Assembly: GCA_963707895.1 (NCBI GenBank)
Contig: CAVPRS010000003.1
Coordinates: 372,001-436,000 of the forward strand
DNA length: 64,000 nucleotides
Origin: Fodinibacter sp963707895
GTDB taxonomy: Bacteria; Actinomycetota; Actinomycetes; Actinomycetales; Dermatophilaceae
Direction of reading: 5' to 3'
Both the position numbers and the translations under genes were made by a program. Each line of letters opens with the position of its first letter. Positions within the stretch are counted from its first letter, which is position 1. The notes under the pieces were generated by a model. It was not told where the DNA came from and did not search any database. It saw only the letters and a program-made list of their open reading frames with translations. Below, in pieces: positions 26,068-35,003 of this stretch.

Positions 26068-26310
26068 GTGGACGCAGAGCACGAGCGGCAGGCCCTCGTC
26101 GAGGTCGAGGCGAGGTTGCGCCGGCGGTTCCCCGACCTCGACCCGGCGGTCGTCGAGGCAGCCGTTCGCCTGTCCTACGCCGAGCTCACCGGCCCGATCC
26201 GTGACTTCGTGCCGCTGCTCGTGGAGCGGGCTGCCCGCGACCGCCTGGCCTTGGCCGTCCGCGAGGTGCCGGCCGAGACCACCAGCGTGGCGCCGGCGCC
26301 GGCACCCTGA
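26068..26310 (+). CDS. three-helix-bundle dimerization-domain protein (80 aa)
   Basis: 80 residues from GTG 26068. The core EVEARLRRRFPDLDPAVVEA and the following helix (LTGPIRDFVPLLVERAARDRL) match the small actinobacterial three-helix-bundle family often found with stress or phosphatase genes. No ribosome binding site is clear. A longer frame runs upstream to 25846 but reads as low-complexity; the GTG gives the family length. Function is unknown. Confidence 0.6.
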   Translation: MDAEHERQALVEVEARLRRRFPDLDPAVVEAAVRLSYAELTGPIRDFVPLLVERAARDRLALAVREVPAETTSVAPAPAP

Positions 26311-26338
26311 CGTCCGCGCAGGCTGAGCGCCGTTCAGG

Positions 26339-26353
26339 CTGACCGCCGGTCAG
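26339..26353. terminator. CTGACC/GGTCAG hairpin at the MATE stop codon
   Basis: CTGACC-GCC-GGTCAG, with the MATE stop (complement of 26350-26352) in the right arm. It ends the MATE gene and lies downstream of the small plus-strand gene. Confidence 0.5.
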
Positions 26354-27804
26354 GCGGCCGCAGGCTCCAGCAGGGTCTCCTCGGCGCGCTCCGGACTCCC
26401 CTCGGTGAGGCCGCGGTCGATCCTGGGACGCGACACCAGCCACATCACCACACCGACGACGAGCACGAGGCCCTCGGTGACCGTGAGTGCCCAGATGATG
26501 CCGCCGAGGCCGAACCACAGGTTGCCCAGCAGCACGATCGGCACGAACAGCACACCCTGCGTCACGGACATCACGGTGGCCGCCATCGCCATCCCGGTGG
26601 CCTGGAACAGCGAGGTGATCAGCCCGGCGAACCCGTTGGCGACCATCGCCACCAGCTGCGCGGTGAGGATCGTGACGCCGATGGCGAGCACCGAGCGGTC
26701 GGCCACGAAGGCGGTGACGACCTGCTCGCGGAACACGAAGACCGCCGTGGCGAAGAACAGGGCGATGCCGCCCACCGTGAGCGCGGAGGCGCGCAGCGCT
26801 GCGGTGAGCCTGGTCCGGTCCCCCTTGCCGTACGAGTACGCGAGCAGCGGCAGGACGCCGAGCGTCACACCCATCACGAGGAACTCGGGCACCTGGGCGA
26901 TCCGCACCGCCACACCCATCGCGGCGAGCGGGCCGTCGCCGTAGGCGGCCGCGAGGTTGTTGAGCACCAGTGAGGTGACGATGAGGAAGCCGGCCTGGAG
27001 CAGCTCGCCGACGCCCACGCCCAGCACGGGCTTCACCACGGCGGACGAGAGGGTGAACCACCTGGGTGCCAGGCTCATCGACTCGCTGTGGCGTGCCAGC
27101 CAGACGGCGAAGTAGGCGACGACACCCAGGTTCGACAGGCCCATCGCCAGCGCCGCGCCCGCGACGCCCCAGTGGAGGACGAGGATGAAGAGCAGGTCCA
27201 GCACCAGGTTCGCGACGGTCGAGGCGATCAGCCCGACCATCACCTGACGGGCGGCGCCCTCGGCCCGCACCAGCTGTTCGAGGCAGAAGGCCGCGGCGAG
27301 CACGGGGACGAAGCCGAGCATGACCCCGACGAAGGCGCTCGTCGCCGGCGCGGTCGCGGCATCCGCACCGAGGAGCGTCACCAGCGGCTGGAGGAAGACC
27401 AGGCCGAGGGCGCCGACCACGGCCCCCGCGACGACCGCCCCCCACAGGGCGAAGGACGTGACGTGCTTGATCTCGTCGGCCCGGGCGGGCTCGTGCTCGG
27501 CCGCGCCCAGTAGCCGCGACACCAGCGCGCCACCGCCGACTCCGAAGACGCCGCCCACCGCCATGACCAGGCCGAGGATCGGTGCGCCGAGCGTCACCGC
27601 GGCCAGGAGCGTCGTGTCGTGCAGCGAGCCCACGACGCCGGCGTTGATCAGGTTGTAGACGGCCCCGACGATCATGGCGGCGGCCATCGGCACGCAGAGG
27701 TGCACCAGGGCCCGGATGATCGGCGCGGTCGAGAGGTACCAACGGTTGGAGCCGACGGCATCGGCGGTCCGGAGTGCATCGGTGGAAGTGGTGGTGGTGG
27801 TCAT
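26350..27804 (-). CDS. MATE family multidrug efflux transporter
   Basis: 484 residues, about 12 hydrophobic helices in two related halves, as in MATE antiporters. The first helix reads HLCVPMAAAMIVGAVYNLINAGVVG and the equivalent of TM7 is KPVLGVGVGELLQAGFLIVTS. It uses a Na+ or proton gradient to export cationic drugs. ATG 27804 is preceded by AAAGGA. A MarR regulator lies 143 bases upstream on the same strand and may control it through the palindromic promoter there. Confidence 0.9.
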   Translation of the reverse strand: MTTTTTSTDALRTADAVGSNRWYLSTAPIIRALVHLCVPMAAAMIVGAVYNLINAGVVGSLHDTTLLAAVTLGAPILGLVMAVGGVFGVGGGALVSRLLGAAEHEPARADEIKHVTSFALWGAVVAGAVVGALGLVFLQPLVTLLGADAATAPATSAFVGVMLGFVPVLAAAFCLEQLVRAEGAARQVMVGLIASTVANLVLDLLFILVLHWGVAGAALAMGLSNLGVVAYFAVWLARHSESMSLAPRWFTLSSAVVKPVLGVGVGELLQAGFLIVTSLVLNNLAAAYGDGPLAAMGVAVRIAQVPEFLVMGVTLGVLPLLAYSYGKGDRTRLTAALRASALTVGGIALFFATAVFVFREQVVTAFVADRSVLAIGVTILTAQLVAMVANGFAGLITSLFQATGMAMAATVMSVTQGVLFVPIVLLGNLWFGLGGIIWALTVTEGLVLVVGVVMWLVSRPRIDRGLTEGSPERAEETLLEPAAA

Positions 27805-27947
27805 GGTGGGTCCTTTCGGGCAGGTTCGAGGGCGCGCCGACATGGATGCCGGCACGGCGGGTGGGGTGGGCAGGGTCGAGCAGGTGCGGCAGCGGCCGTC
27901 ACGTGGAACGTCAGGGTGCGCGGCGGGGCCTGCGCATCAACGGTGCC

Positions 27948-28385
27948 CTAGCGGGTCGGCGGGGGCAGGTCGGCGGTGATCTTGCCGAGCAGGGCCTGCA
28001 GCGTGGCCCGCTCGGTGGCGGTCAGCGGGGCGAGGATCGCCTCGTCGGAGTCGGCCATCGCGGTCTCGAACCCGGCGATGAGCTCGATGCCGGTCGGGGT
28101 CGCGTAGACGCGCTTGCTGCGGTCGTCGCCGGGTGCGGTGCGGCGCTCGACGAGCCCCCGCCGCTCGAGCCCCTGCAGGAGGCTCGAGACGCTGGCCGCG
28201 CTCGTGCGGCTGACCTGGGCGATGTCGCGCTGGATGGCACCGGGGTTCTGGGCGAGGTACCCGAGCACGAAGCTCTGCTCGACGCTGAGCTCGCGCGCCC
28301 GCACCCAGTCCTCGGCAGCCTTGCGCTGGGCCCAGCCGATCCAACGGAGCTGCTGGAGGGGGGTGGTGAGTGCGGGTGCGTCCAT
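27948..28385 (-). CDS. MarR family transcriptional regulator
   Basis: 145 residues from ATG 28385. The winged helix (about 50-95: SRTSAASVSSLLQGLERRGLVERR then APGDDRSKRVYATPTGIEL) is typical MarR. The -10 ends only a few bases before the ATG, so translation is leaderless. The promoter spacer and -10 carry palindromic TCTAAC boxes, implying autorepression. It probably also controls the MATE exporter downstream. Confidence 0.92.
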   Translation of the reverse strand: MDAPALTTPLQQLRWIGWAQRKAAEDWVRARELSVEQSFVLGYLAQNPGAIQRDIAQVSRTSAASVSSLLQGLERRGLVERRTAPGDDRSKRVYATPTGIELIAGFETAMADSDEAILAPLTATERATLQALLGKITADLPPPTR

Positions 28386-28392
28386 GGGTAGA

Positions 28393-28421
28393 ACTCTAAC
28401 TGTTAGATCTCTAACTGTCAA
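28393..28421 (-). promoter_or_regulatory. MarR promoter with palindromic operator
   Basis: On the minus strand TTGACA-N17-TAGAGT. A perfect 6-1-6 inverted repeat, TCTAACTGTTAGA (28395-28407), overlaps the -10, and a second similar box, TCTAACTGTCAA (28410-28421), overlaps the -35. The TSS falls close to the ATG, giving a leaderless mRNA. Confidence 0.7.
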
Positions 28422-28498
28422 TCTTCTACCTTTTGCGCAGCTGAGGAACGGCGTCGCCCCGGCCACGTCCTTGCGGCGGCATCCGGTATGACTGGGGG

Positions 28499-29347
28499 AT
28501 GACTTCCCTGCGCTTCGGTCTCAAGCTCAGCCAGGACGCGACCATCGACCAGCTGCGCGACCTGTGGCGCCTGGCCGACGAGAGCGGCTTCGACAGCTGC
28601 TGGGTGATGGACCACTTCGCCACCCTGGGCGGCCACGACGACGGCCCGATCTTCGAGACCTGGACGATGCTGGCTGCTATGGCCGAGGTGACCACCCGCA
28701 CGCGGCTCGGGTGCGCCGTCGTCGGCAACACCTACCGGCATCCGGGAGTGCTGGCGAAGATGGCGGTCACGGTCGACCACCTCTCCGGCGGGCGCCTCGA
28801 CTTCGGCATCGGGGCGGGCTGGGCCGAGCACGAGCACACCATGCTGGGACTGGAGTTCGGCACCGTCAAGGACCGTGCCGACCGTCTCGAGGAGAGCCTG
28901 CAGGTCATCCTCGGGCTGTGGACGCAGCCGCGCACCACGTTCGCCGGGCAGCACTACCGGCTGCAGGATGCGGTGTCCGAACCCAAGCCGGTGCAGCGTC
29001 CGCACCCACCGATCTGGATCGGTGGGTCGGGGCCCAAGCGAACCCTGCGCCTCGCCGCCCAGTACGCGGACGTGTGGAACGCCGCGGGCGGCCCACCCGA
29101 GCAGGTCGCCGCGTCGTCGGCGATCCTCGACCAGCACTGCGCCGACGTCGGGCGCGACCCGGGCGAGATCCGCCGCTCGGTGCAGGTCGGCTTCGGCGCC
29201 GACGAGGTGGACGGCGCCGCAGACGTGGTCCGGGGTTACGTCGAGGTCGGCGTCACCGACATCCTGCTCATCGTGCGGGGCAGTGAGCCACTGGCCGTCG
29301 CGGAGCGCCTCGCCGACGAGCTCCCGCGCCTGCGCGAGCTCGGGTAG
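28499..29347 (+). CDS. LLM-class F420-like flavin-dependent oxidoreductase
   Basis: 282 residues with the luciferase-like barrel pattern: RLADESGFDSCWVMDHF, RLDFGIGAGWAEHEH, PIWIGGSGPKRTLRLAAQYADVWN and the C-terminal VAERLADELPRLRELG. It is about half the length-scaled pattern of the C-terminal domain of the protein at 21515-22975. It probably uses reduced F420 or FMN on an unknown substrate. It precedes the FAD monooxygenase gene by 3 bases, so a shared transcript is likely. Confidence 0.9.
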   Translation: MTSLRFGLKLSQDATIDQLRDLWRLADESGFDSCWVMDHFATLGGHDDGPIFETWTMLAAMAEVTTRTRLGCAVVGNTYRHPGVLAKMAVTVDHLSGGRLDFGIGAGWAEHEHTMLGLEFGTVKDRADRLEESLQVILGLWTQPRTTFAGQHYRLQDAVSEPKPVQRPHPPIWIGGSGPKRTLRLAAQYADVWNAAGGPPEQVAASSAILDQHCADVGRDPGEIRRSVQVGFGADEVDGAADVVRGYVEVGVTDILLIVRGSEPLAVAERLADELPRLRELG

Positions 29348-29350
29348 GCG

Positions 29351-30862
29351 ATGCCCGGCTCCGCGAGCCCCGCCGCGGACGAGGGCAGCACCCATGACGT
29401 GACCATCGTCGGGGCCGGTCCCACCGGGCTGATGCTGGCGGGCGAGCTGGCCCTGGCCGGGGTCGACGTCGTGGTCCTGGAGCGGCGGCAGACCGCCGAC
29501 CTGGTGGGCACCCGGGCCCGGGGCTTCCACTCGCGCACGATCGAGCTGTTCGACCAGCGCGGCATCGCCGAGCGCTTCCTCGACGAGGGACGGACGGTGC
29601 AGGCGATGAGCTTCGCCGGCACCGCGCTCGACGTCGCCGGCCTCCCGTCGCGCCATCCCTACACGCTGGGGCTGTCGCAGAGCCGGATCGAGCAGGTCCT
29701 GGCCGGCTGGGTCGAGGAGCTCGGCGTGCCGATCCGCCGGGGCGTCGACGTCACCGGCTTCAGCCAGGACGACACCGGCGTCGACGTCCGGGTCGCCACG
29801 GGCGACCCGCTGCGCACGGCGTACCTGGTCGGCGCCGATGGTGGGCGCAGCGTCGTCCGCAAGGCGGCCGGCATCGAGTTCGTCGGGGCGCCGGCCACCC
29901 GCAGCCACCTGATCGCCGAGGTCGAGGTGACCGAGGAGACGCCCACCGGCATCCGGCTCGACGAGGTCGGGATCCACGGGATCAACGTCGTCGACGACGG
30001 GCCGTTGGTGGGGATCGTCGTGACCGAGCAACGGGTCGGCCCCGCCGGCGAGCCCACACTCACCGAGCTCAGCGACGCGCTGAAGGCGGTGTACGGCACC
30101 GACTTCGGCGTCCACGACCCGTCGTGGATCTCACGGTTCACCGACGCCACCCGGCAGGCGGCTGACTACCGCCGCGGACGCGTGCTCCTCGCCGGGGATG
30201 CCGCGCACACCCACCCGCCGACCGGTGGACAGGGGATCGGCCTCGGCGTGCAGGACGCGGTCAACCTCGGGTGGAAGCTCGCCCGGGTCGTCCGGGGCAC
30301 GTCTCCCGAGGCCCTGCTCGACACCTACCGGGCGGAGCGGCACCCCGTCACGGCCCGGGTCCTGAAGAACGTGATGACGCAGGCCCGCCTCCAGCGCAGC
30401 GACCCGCGCACCGACGCGCTCCGCGACACGATGGCCGAGCTGCTGGCCTTCGACGGGCCCCGCGCACAGCTCGCCGCGCTGCTGTCGGGGCTCGACGTCG
30501 CCTACGACCTCGGTGCGGGCCACCCGCTGCTGGGCCGCCGGATGCCCGACCTCGACCTGGTCACTCCCCAGGGACCGCAGCGGTTCTTCGAGAACCTGCA
30601 CGACGCCCGGCCCGTGCTGCTCGACCTCGGCGAGCCGGCCGGCATCGACCTCGGGCCGTGGGCGGACCGGGTCCGGCAGGTCGAGGCCGCCCACACCGGG
30701 GCGTGGGTGCTTCCCGTCGTGGGCGCCGTCGACCCACCGAGCGCTGTGCTCGTCCGCCCCGACGGGCACGTCGCGTGGGTCGGCGAGGGGACGCGGGCCG
30801 GGCTCACCGAGGCCCTGACCACCTGGTTCGGGCCGCCGCCGAGCCGGGTCGGTCCCGGCTGA
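29351..30862 (+). CDS. FAD-dependent monooxygenase (aromatic hydroxylase, possibly drug-modifying)
   Basis: 503 residues of the class A flavoprotein monooxygenase family: the dinucleotide-binding VTIVGAGPTGLMLAGEL (about 17-33), the YLVGADGGRSVVRKAAG NAD(P)H/DG motif and the RVLLAGDAAHTHPPTGGQGI GD motif, followed by a C-terminal thioredoxin-like region. The layout resembles rifampicin-type and polyketide/tetracycline-type hydroxylases, but the substrate cannot be assigned. The stop codon is in the bidirectional hairpin shared with the GH13 gene. Confidence 0.88.
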   Translation: MPGSASPAADEGSTHDVTIVGAGPTGLMLAGELALAGVDVVVLERRQTADLVGTRARGFHSRTIELFDQRGIAERFLDEGRTVQAMSFAGTALDVAGLPSRHPYTLGLSQSRIEQVLAGWVEELGVPIRRGVDVTGFSQDDTGVDVRVATGDPLRTAYLVGADGGRSVVRKAAGIEFVGAPATRSHLIAEVEVTEETPTGIRLDEVGIHGINVVDDGPLVGIVVTEQRVGPAGEPTLTELSDALKAVYGTDFGVHDPSWISRFTDATRQAADYRRGRVLLAGDAAHTHPPTGGQGIGLGVQDAVNLGWKLARVVRGTSPEALLDTYRAERHPVTARVLKNVMTQARLQRSDPRTDALRDTMAELLAFDGPRAQLAALLSGLDVAYDLGAGHPLLGRRMPDLDLVTPQGPQRFFENLHDARPVLLDLGEPAGIDLGPWADRVRQVEAAHTGAWVLPVVGAVDPPSAVLVRPDGHVAWVGEGTRAGLTEALTTWFGPPPSRVGPG

Positions 30863-30873
30863 CCCGCGGTCAG
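30859..30873. terminator. hairpin holding both convergent stop codons
   Basis: CTGACC-CGC-GGTCAG. The TGA of the plus-strand monooxygenase (30860-30862) and the TGA of the minus-strand GH13 gene (30870-30872) both lie in the stem, so the two genes share one short symmetric terminator. Confidence 0.65.
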
Positions 30874-32362
30874 AGGGCGTCGACGCGGAAGAGGTGCCAG
30901 CCCCAGGGGGCCAGCTCGACGTAGAGCCCGTCGACCAGGTCGTCACCGTCGCGTTCGTAGGCCACGTCGTTCGTCGGGTCGACCAGGCGGACCGGGCGAC
31001 CTGAGAGGTCGGCCCACGGCATCCTGACCATCGCCGCGGCGGACTCGTCGCTGAGGTTCACCGCCACCACCCAACGCGTGGCACCCTCCCAGCACCAGGC
31101 GACGACGCGCTCGAAGCGGTGGTCGTCGGGCCACCCCCATCGGTCGCAGAGCCGCCACGTGCCGGTGCGGAACGTCGGGTCGGCGAGCGCCCCGAGCAGG
31201 CTCGCGTAGAACGCGGCCAGTGCGAGGTCCGGCTCCTCGGCCGGGAAGCGCCCCAGGAAGACGGGCAGGCGGATGCGGCGGCCCTCCAGCTGGCCGTCGT
31301 GCACGAGCCGCGCTCCGCACTGGGTCAGGGTGGCCACCGCCACGGCCCGGTGCTGCGGCGGCGAGAACACCGAGGCCGCACGGGGCTCGTCGTGGTTCTC
31401 GAGGAAGCGCAGCAGGCCCTGCTGGTAGGCGCCGTCGGCGCTCAGGTGCAGCCGCACGGACTCGGGCGACTCGTGGGCGAGCCGGTCGTACAACCTCTTG
31501 TCGTAGCAGTGGTCGAAGCCCTGCGACTGCAGCTCCCACTCCAGGTCCCAGTAGGCCTCGGCCACGAAGGCAGAAGCCCGGGTGGGTCTCGCGCACGGCG
31601 CCGATCAGCTCGGGCCAGTAGTCAGTGGCGGGCGCCGGGCCGACCCGCGAGCCCCAGGTGCGGGCGAAGGTCTGGTTCATCATCAGCATCGCCATGTCGC
31701 AGCGCACGCCGTCGCACTGGTCGGCGATGTCGCGCAGCGTGTCGACCTGGGCCTCCCGGAGCTCGGGAGCGAAGGCGTCGAGCTGCACCACGTCCGGCCA
31801 CGCACCGGAGTAGGGGTCCCGTCCGTTGGCGAGCACCCGGCCGGACACCTCGACGAAGGAGCCCGGGTCGTCGCGCAGGTCCGCCGGCGTCCCGTTGACC
31901 AGGCGCTCGGGGTGCTCGGACACCCAGGGATGGTCCGGGGCGACGTGGTTGGGGACGAAGTCGAGCAGGAGGGCCACGCCCCGGTCAGCGAGCTCCTGGC
32001 GGGCCACCGCGAGCCCGGCACGGCCGCCGAGGGCGTCGTCGACGACGTAGCCCCTGATGCAGTAGGGGGAGCCGGCGACGTCGGCAGCACCGTAGCCGGG
32101 TAGGGCGGCCTCGAACCCGACCGTCAGCTGCGGGTTCGCCAGCGCGATCGCCACACCCGCCGGGCTGCGCTGCCACACCCCCATCAGCCACACCGCGTCG
32201 TACCCGGCCAGCGCGTCCCAGACCGCGCCGGGGACGGTGGCCAGGTCGAGTCGCCGTCCTTCCCCGTCGCTCAGGGCAGCCAGCCAGGGCAGCGTGTTGA
32301 CCTCGTACAGGAGGGGGTGCGCCGGGAGCGACCGCGGGCCCTTGCCGGTCGGCGCGGCTCAC
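30870..32362 (-). pseudogene. GH13 alpha-amylase-like protein with two frameshifts
   Basis: The protein is read in three pieces. A GTG at 32362 overlaps the histidine-kinase stop, but LLYEVNTLPWLAALSDGEGRR is in the next frame, and the segment MAEAYWDLEWELQSQG is in a third. The first shift fits GGGCCC at 32336-32341 and the second the GG at 31569-31570; each is fixed by removing one base, giving 496 residues (1493 - 2 = 497 codons). GH13 features are present: DFVPNHVAPDHPW (region I), GVRCDMAMLMM (nucleophile region), AEAYWD (acid/base region) and ENHDEPR. A sugar hydrolase or maltosyl enzyme is expected. Confidence 0.75.
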
Positions 32363-33471
32363 GTGGGTCCCACGAGCTGCCGCCCGTCGGCCGCGACGGT
32401 CGCAGGCAGCTCCACGGTGATCCGTACCCCGCCGGAGGGGCGCGGGGTGATCGTGAGCGTCCCGTCGTGGGCGTCGGTGATGGACTGGACGATGGTGAGC
32501 CCGAGGCCGACCCCGCGGTGGTCGGTGTGGATGCGCTCGGTACCGCGCCGGAACGGCTCGGTGAGGGTCGAGACCAGCTGTGGCGTGAGCTTGTCCCCCG
32601 TGTTCTCGACGCAGAGCACCACGGACCCGGACCCCCGGGTGGTGCTCACCCACACCGTGCCGTGATCGGGCAGGTTGTGGACGATCGCGTTGTGCACGAG
32701 GTTCGTGACCAGCTGGAGCAGGAGCGCGGGCGAGCCGGTGGTCGGGGTGACCTCGCCCGAGGTCTCGATGGCGACGCCGTGCTTCTCGGCGAACGGCAGG
32801 AGGGTCTCGGTCGCCTCCTCTGCCACGAGCGACAGGTCGACGTGCGCGGGGGTGAAGGACCGTTGGTCGGCACGGCTGAGCAGCAGGAGTGCCTCGGTCA
32901 GCTCGATCGCCCGGGTGTTGACGACCTGCAGGCGCTCGACGAGCTCGCCGGTGTCGCGGCTCGGGTCCCTGCGCGCGACGTCGAGCAGGGTCTGCGTCAC
33001 CGCGAGGGGCGTGCGCAGCTCGTGGGAGGCGTTGGCCGCGAACCTCTTCTGCTCCTCCACGCGCGCCTCGAGCCGCGCGAGCATGCTGTCGAAGGCGTCG
33101 GCGAGCTCGCGGAACTCGTCGTTGCGACCCTCCATCCGGATCCGGTGCGAGAGCGAGCCCGTGGCGGCGATGCGCGTCGCCTCGGTGATCCGGTTCAGGG
33201 GCGCCAGCATCCGACCGGCCAGGAACCACCCGCCGGCGAGACCGATGAGGAGCAGGAACACCAGCGCCTGGGCCGCCCTGGGCGCGAAGGCATCGAGCAG
33301 GTCGGTGCGGGTGGGGCTGGACGGACCGGGGCCGAAGCCCCCGCGGTCGGGCACGTAGCGCAGGAGGAACACCCACACCGTCGCCAGCAGCAGGGTGCTC
33401 GTGAGCATCAGGAAGCCGGCGTAGCTGAGGGTGAGCTTCAGGCGCACGCTCAGCCCGGGCGCCCTAACCAC
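32359..33471 (-). CDS. sensor histidine kinase, HAMP-containing
   Basis: 370 residues. Two transmembrane segments (about 11-37 and 68-88), a HAMP domain (about 88-140), the HisKA phosphoacceptor H150 (ASHELRTP) and a HATPase domain (N box NLVHNAIVHNL, G box HRGVGLGLTIV). The extracytoplasmic sensor loop is only about 30 residues, so it may sense the membrane or a partner protein. It overlaps the response regulator by 8 bases and works as its partner. Confidence 0.95.
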   Translation of the reverse strand: MVRAPGLSVRLKLTLSYAGFLMLTSTLLLATVWVFLLRYVPDRGGFGPGPSSPTRTDLLDAFAPRAAQALVFLLLIGLAGGWFLAGRMLAPLNRITEATRIAATGSLSHRIRMEGRNDEFRELADAFDSMLARLEARVEEQKRFAANASHELRTPLAVTQTLLDVARRDPSRDTGELVERLQVVNTRAIELTEALLLLSRADQRSFTPAHVDLSLVAEEATETLLPFAEKHGVAIETSGEVTPTTGSPALLLQLVTNLVHNAIVHNLPDHGTVWVSTTRGSGSVVLCVENTGDKLTPQLVSTLTEPFRRGTERIHTDHRGVGLGLTIVQSITDAHDGTLTITPRPSGGVRITVELPATVAADGRQLVGPT

Positions 33472-34198
33472 GCGCGCCGCCCTCCACGACCGGGCCGGCC
33501 CGCCCGCCCGGGACGGGCTGTCCCCCGCCGGGACCGGGCGACGTGTCGATGCGGTAGCCGACGCCCGGCACCGTGGCGATCAGCCAGGGTTCGCCGAGCC
33601 GCTTGCGCAGGGCCGAGACGGTGATCCGCACGGCGTTGGTGAACGGGTCTGCGTTCTCGTCCCACGCCCGTTCCAGGAGCTCCTCCGCGCTGATGACGCC
33701 CCCCTCCGCCCCGACGAGCACCTCCAGCACGGCGAACTGCTTGCGGGTCAGGGCCACGAACCGTCCGTCGCGGTAGACCTCGCGGCGGAACGGGTCGAGC
33801 CGCAACCCGGCGATCTCACGCACCGGTGGCCTGTTGTGAGCGCGCCGACGGTCGAGCGCCCTGAGCCTGAGCACCAGCTCCTGCAGCTCGAACGGCTTGG
33901 TCAGGTAGTCGTCGGCACCGAGCTCGAACCCGGTGGCCTTGTCGTCGAGCCGGTCGGCGGCCGTGAGCATCAGGATCGGGATCCCGCTGCCGGAGGCGAC
34001 GATGTGCCGCGCGACCTCGTCACCCGACGGCCCGGGGATGTCGCGGTCGAGCACGGCGATGTCGTAGGAGTTGACGCCCAGCAGCTCCAGGGCAGTGTCA
34101 CCGTCACCGGCGGTGTCGGCCGCGATCGCCTCCAGGCGCAACCCGTCGCGGATGGCCTCCGCCAGAAGGGGCTCGTCCTCGACGACCAACACACGCAT
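33464..34198 (-). CDS. OmpR/PhoB-type response regulator
   Basis: 244 residues from ATG 34198 (ATG 34207 is an alternative). The receiver domain (1-115) has the acidic pair in VVEDEP, the phosphoacceptor D51 (VLDRDIPG) and the switch residues in LTKPFEL. A winged-helix domain (about 130-225) ends with VRITVSALRKRLGEPWLIATVPGVGYRID. The kinase follows, and the divergent genes downstream on the other strand encode VanY-like and VanZ-like proteins. A TTGCAG-N17-GATACG sequence is a possible promoter. Confidence 0.95.
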   Translation of the reverse strand: MRVLVVEDEPLLAEAIRDGLRLEAIAADTAGDGDTALELLGVNSYDIAVLDRDIPGPSGDEVARHIVASGSGIPILMLTAADRLDDKATGFELGADDYLTKPFELQELVLRLRALDRRRAHNRPPVREIAGLRLDPFRREVYRDGRFVALTRKQFAVLEVLVGAEGGVISAEELLERAWDENADPFTNAVRITVSALRKRLGEPWLIATVPGVGYRIDTSPGPGGGQPVPGGRAGPVVEGGARG

Positions 34199-34286
34199 GC
34201 ACCCCATGCTAGGAACCCGCTCCTATCGTCGGCGTATCGAAATCGCCATACGCGCCTGCAACACCTCGATGCGTTGACTGGCAGGC

Positions 34287-35003
34287 ATGACCCGAACCCC
34301 GCCTACCGCGCGACCCCGGACCCCCCGGATCCGCTGGCTCGTCGCCGTCAGCCTGACGGCCTTCCTGGCGCTCGCCACCGCAGCCATCGGCTACTCCTCG
34401 GCGAAGACCCCCTCCGCTTCTGGGCCCCTGTCGGTCGGGCGACCCACGCCCGCCGGCCCCACCACAGCCGCGACGCCGTCCTCGGCAGAGCGCGCTGCCC
34501 CGACCAAGGTCCCGCGGCAGCCGCAGCGCAGTGGGCGCCGCGGTGCGCTCGGTGAGGCCGACGGCGTGGTCCCCGACGGCGTCACCGTCTTCGACGACGA
34601 CACCCCGGCCGTGGTCAACCTCGACGCAACGCTCCTCGAGGCCCTCCGGGAGGCGGCGACGGATGCCGCCGACGACCGGGTCGTGTTCGACGTCAACAGC
34701 GGATGGCGGTCCGCGGCCTACCAGGAGCAGCTGCTCGACGAGGCGGTCTCGAAGTACGGCTCGAGGAAGGCGGCCGCCCGCTGGGTGGCGACTCCCGACA
34801 CATCGGCCCACGTCTCGGGCGACGCCGTCGACATCGGCCCCACGGCTGCCGCGGTCTGGCTGTCCGACCACGGCGCCGGGTACGGGCTCTGCCAGACCTA
34901 CCGGAACGAACCGTGGCACTACGAGCTGCGCCCCGACGCCGTCGACCGAGGGTGCCCGGCCCCGTACGCCGACCCCTCGCACGACCCGCGGATGAACCGG
35001 TGA
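34287..35003 (+). CDS. M15 D-alanyl-D-alanine carboxypeptidase (VanY-like)
   Basis: 238 residues: an N-terminal signal anchor (about 15-38), a Pro/Ala-rich linker, then the M15B zinc peptidase domain. The metal site is SAHVSGDAVDIG (His and Asp ligands) and EPWHYELR (catalytic Glu and His), with SGWRSAAYQEQLL before them. It trims D-Ala from peptidoglycan precursors outside the membrane. It is first of a two-gene operon with a VanZ-like protein, overlapping it by 4 bases, and next to a divergent two-component system, as in glycopeptide-responsive clusters. Confidence 0.92.
   Translation: MTRTPPTARPRTPRIRWLVAVSLTAFLALATAAIGYSSAKTPSASGPLSVGRPTPAGPTTAATPSSAERAAPTKVPRQPQRSGRRGALGEADGVVPDGVTVFDDDTPAVVNLDATLLEALREAATDAADDRVVFDVNSGWRSAAYQEQLLDEAVSKYGSRKAAARWVATPDTSAHVSGDAVDIGPTAAAVWLSDHGAGYGLCQTYRNEPWHYELRPDAVDRGCPAPYADPSHDPRMNR

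Noticed and set aside
29351..30862. Specific rifampicin-inactivating function for the FAD monooxygenase
   Set aside because: Family motifs are general for class A monooxygenases and no residue seen here defines the substrate.
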